A stretch of DNA of 60,378 nucleotides from an uncultured Flavobacteriaceae bacterium (GCA_937959395.1 CALGLR010000004.1:1-60378), one strand, 5' to 3'; positions 44,531 to 52,979 are shown, counted from the first letter of the stretch. Notes: a model not told the origin generated them from the sequence alone. Program-made: numbers and translations.

Positions 44531-45523
44531 TTATTGATTTAAAATTTTTATCACATCTTTAGCAAAGTAAGAAGCAATTATGTCTGCCCCAGCTCTTTTT
44601 ATGGCAATAATTTGTTCCATCATAACGGCATCATGATCTAACCAACCTTTTTCAGCTGCTGCTTTTAGCATAGCATATTCTCCAGAAACTTGATAAACAG
44701 CTATAGGAACCGTAACTTCATTTCTAAGGTCTCTAACAATATCTAGATAAGATAAACCGGGTTTTACCATAACAATGTCTGCACCTTCATCAATATCCAT
44801 TTTCGTTTCTCTAATCGCTTCATTACGATTAGCGAAATCCATTTGATACGTTTTTTTATCTTTTGGAATGTCTTTAATAGCTGCAGGAGCCGAATCTAAA
44901 GCATCCCTAAAAGGACCGTAAAAAGCCGATGCGTACTTTGCACTATAGCTCATTATACCAGCATCAATAAAATTTTCATGATCTAATGCCTTACGAATAG
45001 AAAGAATGCGACCATCCATCATATCGCTTGGTGCTACAAAATTAGCTCCTGCTTGAACATGTGAAACGCTCATTTCTGCAAGTACTTTTACCGTAGGATC
45101 ATTTGCGATTTTACCATTTTCAATAATCCCATCGTGTCCAAATGAAGAGTAAGGATCTAAAGCCACATCTGTCATTACTAATAGATCTGGACATATATTT
45201 TTAACCGTTTTTATGGCACGCTGCATTAACCCATCAGGATTTAAAGCTTCTGTTCCTTTATTATCTTTTAAATGATCTGGTACTTTTACAAAGAGTAGTA
45301 CAGATTTTAAACCTAGTTTCCATAATAATTTAATTTCAGCTTCTAATAAGTCTAAGCTAAAACGATAATAATTAGGCATTGAAGCAATTTCTTCTTTAAT
45401 ACCTTTACCTTCTACTATAAAAAGAGGTGCTAAAAAATCGTTAGGTGAAATTATCGTTTCTCTAACTAAAGAGCGAATGGCTTCATTAGTTCTTAATCTT
45501 CTATTTCTTTTTATTGGATACAT
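44531..45523 (-). CDS. hemB: Porphobilinogen synthase (5-aminolevulinate dehydratase)
   Basis: Condenses two 5-aminolevulinate into porphobilinogen, the second common step of heme synthesis; cytoplasmic octamer. At 330 aa it has normal length. Active-site lysines are Lys196 (SYSAKYASAFYGP) and Lys254 (VMVKPGLSYLD). The metal-site segment at 117-130 (MTDVALDPYSSFGH) has Asp/Ala instead of the zinc-binding Cys triad, so the enzyme is of the magnesium-using type. hemF lies about 5 kb away on the same strand, with helicase and bestrophin genes between. A -7-like TAACTTTG is 46 nt upstream. Confidence 0.97.
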   Translation of the reverse strand: MYPIKRNRRLRTNEAIRSLVRETIISPNDFLAPLFIVEGKGIKEEIASMPNYYRFSLDLLEAEIKLLWKLGLKSVLLFVKVPDHLKDNKGTEALNPDGLMQRAIKTVKNICPDLLVMTDVALDPYSSFGHDGIIENGKIANDPTVKVLAEMSVSHVQAGANFVAPSDMMDGRILSIRKALDHENFIDAGIMSYSAKYASAFYGPFRDALDSAPAAIKDIPKDKKTYQMDFANRNEAIRETKMDIDEGADIVMVKPGLSYLDIVRDLRNEVTVPIAVYQVSGEYAMLKAAAEKGWLDHDAVMMEQIIAIKRAGADIIASYFAKDVIKILNQ

Positions 45524-45569
45524 AAATTTATTCTATAAAATTCGTGATAATGGTTACTTTTATCAAATG

Positions 45570-45577
45570 CAAAGTTA
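45570..45577 (-). promoter_or_regulatory. Candidate -7 box of hemB
   Basis: The minus strand reads TAACTTTG, an exact TAnnTTTG match, 46 nt before the hemB start. No clear TTG is found at the -33 position, so the call is weak. The 75-bp intergenic region also has to serve the divergent helicase gene. Confidence 0.3.
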
Positions 45578-45598
45578 ATCATTAAAACCTATTTTATA

Positions 45599-48235
45599 TT
45601 GAGCGTATCGTTGTCTAGTTTAGAATTCAATTTTCCATGGAGAATTTATCAGTCAAAACTTTTAAAGAATTTCGAGCGTCACATTTCTGATAACCATTTT
45701 CATGTTATAGCCCCTCCAGGTTCTGGTAAAACGATTTTAGGCATCGAAATTATTAGAAAACTTAGTAAAAAAACATTGGTTCTTGCCCCCACATTGACTA
45801 TTAGAAACCAATGGGAAGATAGATTACAATCGTTCTTTACTAAAAATAAAGATTACAAATTGTATTCTTTTAATATAAAATCACCTAGTGATATTACTTT
45901 CACAACCTATCAATCCTTACATGCTTTTTATAAAACATTTGAAGATAAAAATGACTATTTCGCTTTTTTTAAAAAGCACAATATTGAAACGTTAGTTTTA
46001 GATGAAGCACATCACTTAAAAAATGCCTGGTGGGCTTGTTTATTCGATTTAAAAAACAACAATCCTTTTTACATTGTTGCATTAACTGCAACACCTCCTT
46101 ATGATAGTGATAGAATAGAAATTTCAAAATATTTTAAACTTTGTGGAGAAATAGATGATGAAATTGCTGTGCCAGATTTAGTGAAAGAGACCGATTTATG
46201 TGCGCATCAAGATTTTGTTTATTTCTCTAAACCAGAAGATTTAGAGATTAATTTTATAATGGAGTACAGGCAGAAAATTGCCGATTTTAAAGATGAATTA
46301 CTCAAAGACGATATATTCATTTCCTATATAAAGCAGCATCGTTTTTTTAAATACACTGAAAATAATTTAGAAGAACTCTATTCTAACATCGATTATTTTT
46401 CAGCTATTTTAATATTTTTAAATGCTAGCGGTGTAACGCTTGAAAGAGAAAAATTAGAAATCTTAGGGTTTAATAAGAAAGAAAAAATAAAGTTTCCAAC
46501 ATTACAATTGGAATGGTTAGAGGTTTTATTTCAAAACTTATTAGTTAATGATAGAGAGCAATTGTTAGAAAGTGAAGCCTATCTTCTTGAATTAGAAAGA
46601 AAATTAAGACGGTTAAATGTATTTGAAAAAAGAAGAGTGAATTTTGTTGGTGAAGATTTGCTTTATAAATCATTAACCAATAGCCCCAGTAAGCTTAAGA
46701 GTATTGTTAGTATAGTGTCTTCTGAATATAAAAGTTTAAATGAAAATTTAAGAGGTGTCATTTTAACAGATTATATTAGAAAGGAATTTTTAAATACTGA
46801 AAAAAGCGAGATACGTAGTATAAATAAAATAGGCGTTATTCCCATTTTCCAATACTTACGAAGCCATTTCTCAAATAAAGAAGCATTAGCTGTACTTTCT
46901 GGAAGTATAGTGATTATTCATCATTCAATTTTAAAAGCATTTCAACAGATTGCTCATGAGGGTTATTATTCATTTGCACCTTTACAAATTGATAGCGATT
47001 ATCTATTAGTGAACTCAAAAAAGAAATCAAAAAATACTATAGTGAGTATTATTACAAAGCTTTTTGAAAATGGCGACATTAAAGTTTTAGTGGGAACAAA
47101 ATCTTTGTTGGGAGAAGGTTGGGATGCGCCATCTATAAACAGTTTAATTCTAGCATCTTTTATTGGATCTTTTGTGTCCTCTAACCAAATGAGAGGCAGA
47201 GCGATTAGGGTAAACGCTAACGTGCCAGATAAAACAGGAAATATATGGCATCTTGCTTGTGTAGATCCTACAGTTTCAAATGGAGGTAGAGAAGTTGATG
47301 TTTTAAGACGTCGTTTTGAAGCTTTTATTGGGGTTTCAAATACTAAACAAGCCTACATTGAAAATGGTTTAGAACGTTTAGAGTTACCAGAATATATTTC
47401 AGTTGAAGCGATTGAAGACCTAAATAAAAAAACATTAGATAGTGCGAACAATAGAAGTGAAATCATAAAAAAATGGCAAAATGCCGTTGATATGGGAACA
47501 CAACTAAAAAAAGAAATCAAGATTTTTAATTTTGGAGCGCTTCCTTACAAAAAACAAAAACAACTCTATTATTTTGATGTGGTCAGGTTTTTTGTAATAG
47601 AACTCTTTTTTTCAATATTACTTTTCAATATTGAGTTTCTTTTAAAAAGTTTTAATGTTATCATGCAAAAAGGGTTCACCTATTTTCTGTATTCTTTTTT
47701 AGCATTCTTTTTTATTTCGTTTGGTTATAAATTGTATAAAGCCTTAAGACTGTATATACGGTATGGATCTTTTTATAAAACCGTAAAAAAAATGGGAAGC
47801 GTGGTATTGAATAGTTTATATGAATTGAGATACATGACAACAAATAAAGATTTAGTGTTTATTGAGTCCAGACGTATTAATAGTGGCGATGTTACTTGTA
47901 ATTTAATTGGAAGTAACCCTTATGAAAATGCATTATTTTCGGCAGCTTTAAGAGAGCTTATAGAGCCTATACAATCGCCAAGATATATAATCATAAAGAC
48001 GAACTTCTTTAGAAGGCGTCTAAATATTGAAAACTTTTATCCTATTCCTGAAATCTTTGGGGATAAAAAAACAAACGTACTCGTTTTTCAAAGAAACTGG
48101 CGTCACATTATTGGTAAAAATAAAGTGTTTTATACGCGTCATATTAAAGGAAGGAGATTGTTGTTAAAGGCAAGATTGTTTCATGTTTATAATGCCTTTA
48201 AAAAAGTTTCTAAGGAAGTCACTGTTTGGAAATAA
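45599..48235 (+). CDS. DEAD/DEAH-box superfamily 2 helicase with C-terminal membrane helices
   Basis: An 878-aa protein. The helicase core has Walker A PPGSGKT (39-45), DEAH (135-138, LVLDEAHHLKN), the TAT-type motif III (LTATPPY), and a C-terminal RecA-like domain with TKSLLGEGWDAPSINSLIL and motif VI QMRGRAIR (about 530-537), like the UvrB/type III-restriction helicase branch. Unusually, two strong membrane helices follow at about 662-715 (FFVIELFFSILLFNIEFLL; FTYFLYSFLAFFFISFGYKL), then a soluble C-terminal domain of about 160 aa. The protein should thus be tethered to the inner membrane. TTG start. Substrate and role are unknown; a defence or DNA-uptake role is speculation. Confidence 0.85.
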   Translation: MSVSLSSLEFNFPWRIYQSKLLKNFERHISDNHFHVIAPPGSGKTILGIEIIRKLSKKTLVLAPTLTIRNQWEDRLQSFFTKNKDYKLYSFNIKSPSDITFTTYQSLHAFYKTFEDKNDYFAFFKKHNIETLVLDEAHHLKNAWWACLFDLKNNNPFYIVALTATPPYDSDRIEISKYFKLCGEIDDEIAVPDLVKETDLCAHQDFVYFSKPEDLEINFIMEYRQKIADFKDELLKDDIFISYIKQHRFFKYTENNLEELYSNIDYFSAILIFLNASGVTLEREKLEILGFNKKEKIKFPTLQLEWLEVLFQNLLVNDREQLLESEAYLLELERKLRRLNVFEKRRVNFVGEDLLYKSLTNSPSKLKSIVSIVSSEYKSLNENLRGVILTDYIRKEFLNTEKSEIRSINKIGVIPIFQYLRSHFSNKEALAVLSGSIVIIHHSILKAFQQIAHEGYYSFAPLQIDSDYLLVNSKKKSKNTIVSIITKLFENGDIKVLVGTKSLLGEGWDAPSINSLILASFIGSFVSSNQMRGRAIRVNANVPDKTGNIWHLACVDPTVSNGGREVDVLRRRFEAFIGVSNTKQAYIENGLERLELPEYISVEAIEDLNKKTLDSANNRSEIIKKWQNAVDMGTQLKKEIKIFNFGALPYKKQKQLYYFDVVRFFVIELFFSILLFNIEFLLKSFNVIMQKGFTYFLYSFLAFFFISFGYKLYKALRLYIRYGSFYKTVKKMGSVVLNSLYELRYMTTNKDLVFIESRRINSGDVTCNLIGSNPYENALFSAALRELIEPIQSPRYIIIKTNFFRRRLNIENFYPIPEIFGDKKTNVLVFQRNWRHIIGKNKVFYTRHIKGRRLLLKARLFHVYNAFKKVSKEVTVWK

Positions 48236-49009
48236 CTACTCTAAATTACGTATAAATTTTTCAACATTAATGTGTACATCGTCTTCACCTTGTTGGTCAA
48301 ACGGATTTTCTAAATGCGATTGAATATTATCTAATGCGACTAAAATAACACTAAACATAATTGGGACTGCAAAGTGTAGTCCAAAGTTATAGCTTGTTAC
48401 ATTATGGGCAAAATGAGGGCCATAAATTATTGGCAAAGCAATAATAAAAATATCGCTATAGGTTCGTAATGTTCGAGGAGTTCTGTATTGATAAATGTGT
48501 TTAATACGCTCAAAAGAGATCATCATTTTACTTAAAAATTGATTTGATCTTGAAGCTTCACCAGAAGGTAACCCGTGACCACGCATACCTTTTATAAATA
48601 AAGATAATTTTTTAAAATTGTCATACACTTCCTTTTCGTTGTTTTCTAGCTCACTTACTGGATCTGTGAAAATTTGTTTGCAAGAGTTTAATAAACTCGC
48701 TAAATGCTCTTTTAACTCTGCTTTTAATTCTTGTGGCGGATTTTCAAGCCAATCAGATACAGCAAAGTATAAAGCACGACCATGAGCCTTTATAGAACCG
48801 TATTCATCTAGAGCCACTTCACGACGTTTATAAGCACCACCAATAGAGAATACAATTGGGAATACAATCGCAGTTCCTATTAACGTTAAAGGGAAGTCTG
48901 CTTTAATATGAAAACGTAAACAAATTGCAGTAGATGCAATTGCTAAACCGGTGATTAAAAAAGTTTTCCAGTTTATAATTAAACCTACACGTTTAATGAG
49001 TTTTAGCAT
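48236..49009 (-). CDS. Bestrophin-like anion channel protein
   Basis: A 257-aa membrane protein with helices near the N-terminus (about 15-55) and again at about 185-230. The segment LDNIQSHLENPFDQQGEDDV matches the bestrophin hallmark (E-N-P-F followed by an acidic D-D cluster), and the Arg/His-rich ISFERIKHIYQYRTPRTLRT region also fits. Prokaryotic bestrophins (about 300 aa) are pentameric cation- or anion-selective channels. This one is somewhat short. It converges with the helicase gene with no gap between stop codons. Confidence 0.78.
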   Translation of the reverse strand: MLKLIKRVGLIINWKTFLITGLAIASTAICLRFHIKADFPLTLIGTAIVFPIVFSIGGAYKRREVALDEYGSIKAHGRALYFAVSDWLENPPQELKAELKEHLASLLNSCKQIFTDPVSELENNEKEVYDNFKKLSLFIKGMRGHGLPSGEASRSNQFLSKMMISFERIKHIYQYRTPRTLRTYSDIFIIALPIIYGPHFAHNVTSYNFGLHFAVPIMFSVILVALDNIQSHLENPFDQQGEDDVHINVEKFIRNLE

Positions 49010-49022
49010 GTTTTTTTTATTA

Positions 49023-49039
49023 TAGACCTGTCAGGTCTA
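49023..49039. repeat. REP-like palindrome TAGACCTGTCAGGTCTA
   Basis: A perfect 8-bp-arm palindrome with a single central T, between the bestrophin and YchJ-type genes. The half-site AGACCTG matches the palindromes around the RAYT gene at 50382-51330. Confidence 0.65.
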
Positions 49040-49059
49040 GTTATTTAATTTATTTATTA

Positions 49060-49446
49060 TTAATCACTAAACCCTAGGTAAGTCCAATGGTTATTTTCTT
49101 TTACAAAAGCCGACTTTTCATGAATCACATCTACTTTTCCATTTTCATTAAAATGGGCATTAAACGTAACGGTTCCTTTGGTATCATTTTGTAAGCCTTT
49201 AGACGTTTCTAACACTTCCAGTTTTATCCATTGTACAGATTTGGCCCATTTAACGATAGATTCTTTTCTAAGTATTGGTCGTGTTTTAGAATGATGGCTT
49301 TTCATTAAATAATCGCCATTTGCTAAAACAAAAGCACTGTATCTGGATCGCATTAATTGCTCGGCAGTAAGTGCTGTCGAAATATCGTTATGTGCCTGTT
49401 CACAACAATTAGAGTAACTTTTTTGATTTCCGCAGTAACAATTCAT
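49060..49446 (-). CDS. YchJ-type protein with SEC-C zinc motif and NTF2-like fold
   Basis: I start it at the ATG at 49446 (MNCYCGNQKSYSNCC), which gives 128 aa; the frame could also open from a TTG at 49467, overlapping hemF by 10 nt. The N-terminus is a SEC-C motif (C-x-C-x8-C-C) that binds zinc. The rest is the YchJ/UPF0225 NTF2-like domain (TAEQLMRSRYSAFVLANGDY, SIVKWAKSVQWIKLEVLE). The biochemical role of the family is not established. It follows hemF closely and may be co-transcribed with it. Confidence 0.88.
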   Translation of the reverse strand: MNCYCGNQKSYSNCCEQAHNDISTALTAEQLMRSRYSAFVLANGDYLMKSHHSKTRPILRKESIVKWAKSVQWIKLEVLETSKGLQNDTKGTVTFNAHFNENGKVDVIHEKSAFVKENNHWTYLGFSD

Positions 49447-49457
49447 TGTTTTGTTTT

Positions 49458-50360
49458 TTAAACCCAATCTTTCGGGTTTTGTAATATTTTTATTAATCGT
49501 TCTTCTTCGCTTCCTGGTTCTGGTTTATGATCATAAACCCATTGTACATGCGGTGGTAAACTCATAAGAATACTTTCTATTCGGCCATTTGTTTTTAACC
49601 CGAAAAGCGTGCCTTTATCATGAACTAAATTAAATTCGACATAACGACCACGACGAATTTCTTGCCATTTACGTTGCGCCTCTGTATGGATTAATTCTTT
49701 TCTTTTTTCTACTATCGGAACATAGGCATCGAGGAAACTATTTCCTACTTCGGTTACAAAATCATACCAGCTTTGCATAGGCATTTCTTCTGAAGCTTTG
49801 CAGTAATCAAAAAACAAACCACCAACACCTCTGCCTTCATTGCGGTGTGCGTTATAAAAATACTCGTCGCAACGGGCTTTGTACTTTTTATAAAAACCGT
49901 CATTATGACGGTCGCAAGCCGTTTTACAGGTTTGGTGAAAATGTTTAGCATCTTCATCAAATAAATAGTAGGGAGTAAGGTCTTGTCCGCCTCCAAACCA
50001 CTGGTCTACGATTTCTCCTTCTTTATTGTACATTTCAAAATAGCGCCAATTGGCGTGAACCGTGGGAATCATTGGATTTTTTGGATGAATAACCAAGCTT
50101 AATCCACAGGCAAAAAAATCGACATCTTCGACACCAAAATATTTTTGCATGGTATCGGGAAGTTTACCGTGAACACCAGAAATATTAACACCTCCTTTTT
50201 CTATAATATTACCATTTTCGATAATACGTGTTCTACCGCCGCCGCCTTCAGGTCGCTTCCAAATATCTTCTTGGAATTTTGCTTTCCCGTCTATAGCTTC
50301 AAATTTAGACGAAATGGTGTCTTGTAAGTTTTGTATGTAGTTGTAAAATTTATCTTTCAT
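49458..50360 (-). CDS. hemF: Oxygen-dependent coproporphyrinogen-III oxidase
   Basis: Decarboxylates coproporphyrinogen III to protoporphyrinogen IX using O2, a late heme step; cytoplasmic homodimer. At 300 aa it is normal. Signature blocks are HPKNPMIPTVHANWRYFEM, WFGGGQDLTPYYLF, FFDYCKASEEMPM, GRYVEFNLVHDKGTLFGLKT and the C-terminal LMSLPPHVQWVYDH. No key residue is missing. Its presence implies aerobic heme synthesis. hemB is on the same strand 5 kb away. Confidence 0.97.
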   Translation of the reverse strand: MKDKFYNYIQNLQDTISSKFEAIDGKAKFQEDIWKRPEGGGGRTRIIENGNIIEKGGVNISGVHGKLPDTMQKYFGVEDVDFFACGLSLVIHPKNPMIPTVHANWRYFEMYNKEGEIVDQWFGGGQDLTPYYLFDEDAKHFHQTCKTACDRHNDGFYKKYKARCDEYFYNAHRNEGRGVGGLFFDYCKASEEMPMQSWYDFVTEVGNSFLDAYVPIVEKRKELIHTEAQRKWQEIRRGRYVEFNLVHDKGTLFGLKTNGRIESILMSLPPHVQWVYDHKPEPGSEEERLIKILQNPKDWV

Positions 50361-50381
50361 TAATAATTGTATTTCAAGTGT

Positions 50382-50415
50382 AGACTTACAAGGTTCTAAA
50401 AACCTTGCCGGTCTT
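50382..50415. repeat. REP-like hairpin (AGACTTACAAGG / CCTTGCCGGTCT)
   Basis: Arms of about 12 bp with two mismatches around an AT loop. It lies between hemF and the RAYT gene. Half-sites match the palindromes at 50472, 51188 and 51299, in the opposite polarity to 50472. Confidence 0.7.
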
Positions 50416-50471
50416 AGTTTAAGATCGGTTTTTATCTTATAGGTCTAGGAATCTACTAGTATGTTTCTAAT

Positions 50472-50498
50472 CCTGCAAGGTCTCAAAGACCTTGCAGG
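50472..50498. repeat. REP-like hairpin (CCTGCAAGGTCT / AGACCTTGCAGG), perfect 12-bp stem
   Basis: A perfect stem with a 3-nt CAA loop, embedded in a longer unit (ATGTTTCTAAT ... TATAAACCTAAATCATCCTC) that recurs in degenerate form at 50556-50607 across the 3' end of the transposase gene and at 51181-51240 on its other side. It is the best-preserved member. Confidence 0.8.
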
Positions 50499-50560
50499 TA
50501 TAAACCTAAATCATCCTCATTTAAAACTAGGTTTCAAACGTGCAAAGATCTGTGATGTTT

Positions 50561-51124
50561 CTAATCAAGATCATGTAAGTATAAACTTAAATCACTCTCA
50601 TTTACTTCAAACCGTTCTTGGTGTGCAAATTTAAAGTTTTCTACGGATTCGAATAACCGTAAAATCTCTAAATTATCAATATTAAATACTTTAGGGTTTC
50701 TTTTTGCTAAATAATAGTTTAGAGAAGAGAATAGATACAGCTCAGGATTGTATTTAGGATTATTATGAACATAGATAGTTGCATTTTTTAAATACGTCTC
50801 GGTAATTAATTTTTTTCTTTTGAAATGTTTTTCAAATAAACTTCCTGTTCTATTTTGTTGTTTATTATATGCTTTTGCATAGGCATTAAATAAGTTGGAG
50901 AGTGCTTGAGTCACTATTTTTTCGTCTTCTATTATTTTAAGAATAAAATGGTAGTGATTTTTCATTAAACAAAAGGCTATGATGTTTGCTTTCCCGTTTA
51001 GATATTTCCCTACTAATTTTAGAAAGTATGCAGAATTATTATCGGTTTTAAAAATAGTAGTACTATTAATTCCTCGATTATAAATATGGTAATAACTGTC
51101 TTTTTCTAATTTTTCGAGTTTCAT
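50561..51124 (-). CDS. REP-associated tyrosine transposase (RAYT, IS200-like Y1 family)
   Basis: A 187-aa protein of the Y1 HUH superfamily. Features are YYHIYNRGIN at the start, the HUH motif in NHYHFIL (57-59), and a C-terminal YVHNNP motif. RAYTs act on imperfect palindromes (REPs) and are usually single-copy domesticated relatives of IS200/IS605. Here, REP-like hairpins lie on both sides (50382, 50472, 51188, 51299), and a degenerate copy covers its own 3' end. Size and motifs are intact, so the enzyme may be active. Confidence 0.88.
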   Translation of the reverse strand: MKLEKLEKDSYYHIYNRGINSTTIFKTDNNSAYFLKLVGKYLNGKANIIAFCLMKNHYHFILKIIEDEKIVTQALSNLFNAYAKAYNKQQNRTGSLFEKHFKRKKLITETYLKNATIYVHNNPKYNPELYLFSSLNYYLAKRNPKVFNIDNLEILRLFESVENFKFAHQERFEVNESDLSLYLHDLD

Positions 51125-51187
51125 TTAGCAGTTTTTTATTTTCGAGTTAGTCTTCTGTTTTTCCTTTACATTTTCTTGGCCTCTAAT

Positions 51188-51214
51188 CCTACAAGGTCTC
51201 TAAGACTTTGTAGG
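51188..51214. repeat. REP-like hairpin (CCTACAAGGTCT / AGACTTTGTAGG)
   Basis: A 12-bp stem with one mismatch and a 3-nt loop, upstream of the RAYT start. It belongs to the same unit as the hairpin at 50472, with the same flanking words (TCTAATCC, GGTATAA, CTAATCATCCT). Confidence 0.75.
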
Positions 51215-51298
51215 TATAACCCTAATCATCCTTGTTTAATCTCAATTGCTTTTAAAGATCGTGTAGATACAAACCTAGCAAAGCCTATTCCAATCTTT

Positions 51299-51330
51299 AG
51301 ACCTACAAGGTTTTCAAGCCTTGCAGGTCT
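51299..51330. repeat. REP-like hairpin (AGACCTACAAGG / CCTTGCAGGTCT)
   Basis: A 12-bp stem with one mismatch and an 8-nt loop, in the opposite polarity to the hairpin at 51188, so the two form a tail-to-tail pair on the 5' side of the RAYT, mirroring the 50382/50472 pair on its 3' side. Confidence 0.75.
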
Positions 51331-51369
51331 TTTCCGGGTAATGGCGGCAGATAGTTATTCTATCTATTT

Positions 51370-52062
51370 TTAAATCTGAAAAAAACTACTATCATCTTTG
51401 GGTTTTTCTTTAGCTATTTTTGGAGTTACTTTTTTAGGAGTGGGTTTTGCTTTTTTAGCGTTGAGGTTTTCTCCCATAGTTATCGAAGTTTTTGGTTTCG
51501 TTTTCTTTACAGGAACTGTTTTGGAAATTGGCTCTTTTTTCTTTGGAGTTACTGGTGTTGGTTTTTTAATTGACGTTTTTTTAGACGGCGTAGTTGAAGC
51601 TGACTTTACAGGAGCCACTTCTTTAGGTTTAGAAGCTGTTTTTTGAATTGCTGAATCTGGATTTTGATCTGGGTCATTACCACGAAGCATTATTTCGTCT
51701 TCTTGTTTAAATTCTAACATTTCATCTAGAGTAAAGTGACGAATTGGGACATCGATAAAACCTGGGATATTGTCAATGTTTTTTACTTGATACAACTCTT
51801 TTATAATTGCAATACATTGTTTTTTAGAAGCATAGCATTGTTTGTGTATTTTATTTAGTTCTAAAGGACTATCTACTTTCCATTTATTAATGCCTTTCCA
51901 ATTAAAATAGATTTGATATTCTTCTATATCAGATTTATATAACTTTATCTCAGAGTCAGGATGTACAGAAAGGCTATTAAACCAATCAATACATTTACTA
52001 GCGCTACTTTTTTCTTCAATTGTATTTATTCCTCTAATCGTATCTTCGATGAATGCTTTCAT
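51370..52062 (-). CDS. Unknown protein with Lys/Pro-rich tail, last gene of the VgrG cassette
   Basis: A 230-aa protein. The first 125 residues look folded (CIDWFNSLSVHPDSEIKLYK, EYQIYFNWKGINKWKVDSPL, HKQCYASKKQCIAIIKELY); the last 100 are a low-complexity Lys/Pro/Thr tail with KKP and PKK repeats, highly basic and probably disordered. No signal peptide or membrane helix. It begins 17 nt after the stop of the 283-aa gene and is the 3'-most gene of the cassette, the usual place for an immunity or accessory protein. No family is recognised; that role is inferred from position only. Confidence 0.65.
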   Translation of the reverse strand: MKAFIEDTIRGINTIEEKSSASKCIDWFNSLSVHPDSEIKLYKSDIEEYQIYFNWKGINKWKVDSPLELNKIHKQCYASKKQCIAIIKELYQVKNIDNIPGFIDVPIRHFTLDEMLEFKQEDEIMLRGNDPDQNPDSAIQKTASKPKEVAPVKSASTTPSKKTSIKKPTPVTPKKKEPISKTVPVKKTKPKTSITMGENLNAKKAKPTPKKVTPKIAKEKPKDDSSFFQI

Positions 52063-52079
52063 TATTTCTATTATTTTAA

Positions 52080-52931
52080 TTAAATAATGCTTAAAGGAGA
52101 GTTTAGATTCTTTTTATGTAGTTTAATATCCAATTTTACTGTTTTTTGGTTTAGAGGGTTATACAACATGAGAACAGGTAATCCATTACGCCTCTTTAGT
52201 CTTATTAACTGACTGTCTTTCCCCATGAATTCTATTTCTATATCTCTTAAACTAAACGGAATAACATTTAATCCAGATTCATTGAATATTTCTCTAAGCA
52301 TTAGCCTTTCTCTTTCAATTTCTTTAGCTCCATAATAATAAGTTGTTTCAAGAATTTTATCTCTTTCACTTGTTATTTCCATGAATTTATTAGCATTTTT
52401 TTGATTGATTATAGATTCAATTTTTTGATAATAATTAAAAGCATCCAATAATAAACTTTGCGAATTGTAGTCTATTAAGCTTATTGATTTTTGCCACCCT
52501 ATTAATTTAAAAGGCAATATCTCGGCAGAGGAAAAAGCTTTTAACTTATATAGAGGTAGTCCTTTAATAGGTATTTTGGGGCTAATATTTGGGTTGTCGG
52601 TACTTTGATCAGGAGTTTCTGTCTGGAATAATTTTATAGATGTCTTAGTTGGGGCTATATAATCTAACATTAAAATTTCTATTTTTGCATAAGATGTAAT
52701 TTCTAAAGCCTTTTTATTATGAGCAGGTAGAACAGTGGCTACAATATCAAATTTCTTATTTTCTAATAATAAATGATTAATTGGAACAGATATTGACATT
52801 CCCCCTCCCTTAGCTGAAGCTTTGCTTTTATATTCGAATACATTAATGCCATTACATTTAACTTCTAATTGGCAGTTTATCGCATTCATAGAAATTATAT
52901 AAGCTGGTTTTATAAACTTTGGTTTCATCAA
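52080..52931 (-). CDS. Unknown protein downstream of the PAAR-like protein
   Basis: A 283-aa protein with no signal peptide or membrane helix. An N-terminal beta-rich part (AINCQLEVKCNGINVFEYKS, GGGMSISVPINHLLLENKKF) precedes a helical middle (LLDAFNYYQKIESIINQKN) and a C-terminal beta region (IEFMGKDSQLIRLKRRNGLP, VLMLYNP). It starts 48 nt after the 992-aa gene and is spaced 17 nt from the next, so it is in the same transcript. It is a candidate immunity or loading protein for the upstream payload. I do not recognise the family. Confidence 0.7.
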   Translation of the reverse strand: MMKPKFIKPAYIISMNAINCQLEVKCNGINVFEYKSKASAKGGGMSISVPINHLLLENKKFDIVATVLPAHNKKALEITSYAKIEILMLDYIAPTKTSIKLFQTETPDQSTDNPNISPKIPIKGLPLYKLKAFSSAEILPFKLIGWQKSISLIDYNSQSLLLDAFNYYQKIESIINQKNANKFMEITSERDKILETTYYYGAKEIERERLMLREIFNESGLNVIPFSLRDIEIEFMGKDSQLIRLKRRNGLPVLMLYNPLNQKTVKLDIKLHKKNLNSPLSII

Positions 52932-52979
52932 TGTTTTTTGTTTTTTTCTTCTATGTTAAAATTGTTTTTTTAGAATAGA

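Noticed and set aside
49754-49996. Second minus-strand frame inside hemF
   Set aside because: hemF is intact with all signature blocks in the other frame.
51398-51646. Hydrophobic plus-strand frame
   Set aside because: It is the antisense of the Lys/Pro tail of the 230-aa protein; low complexity keeps the frame open.
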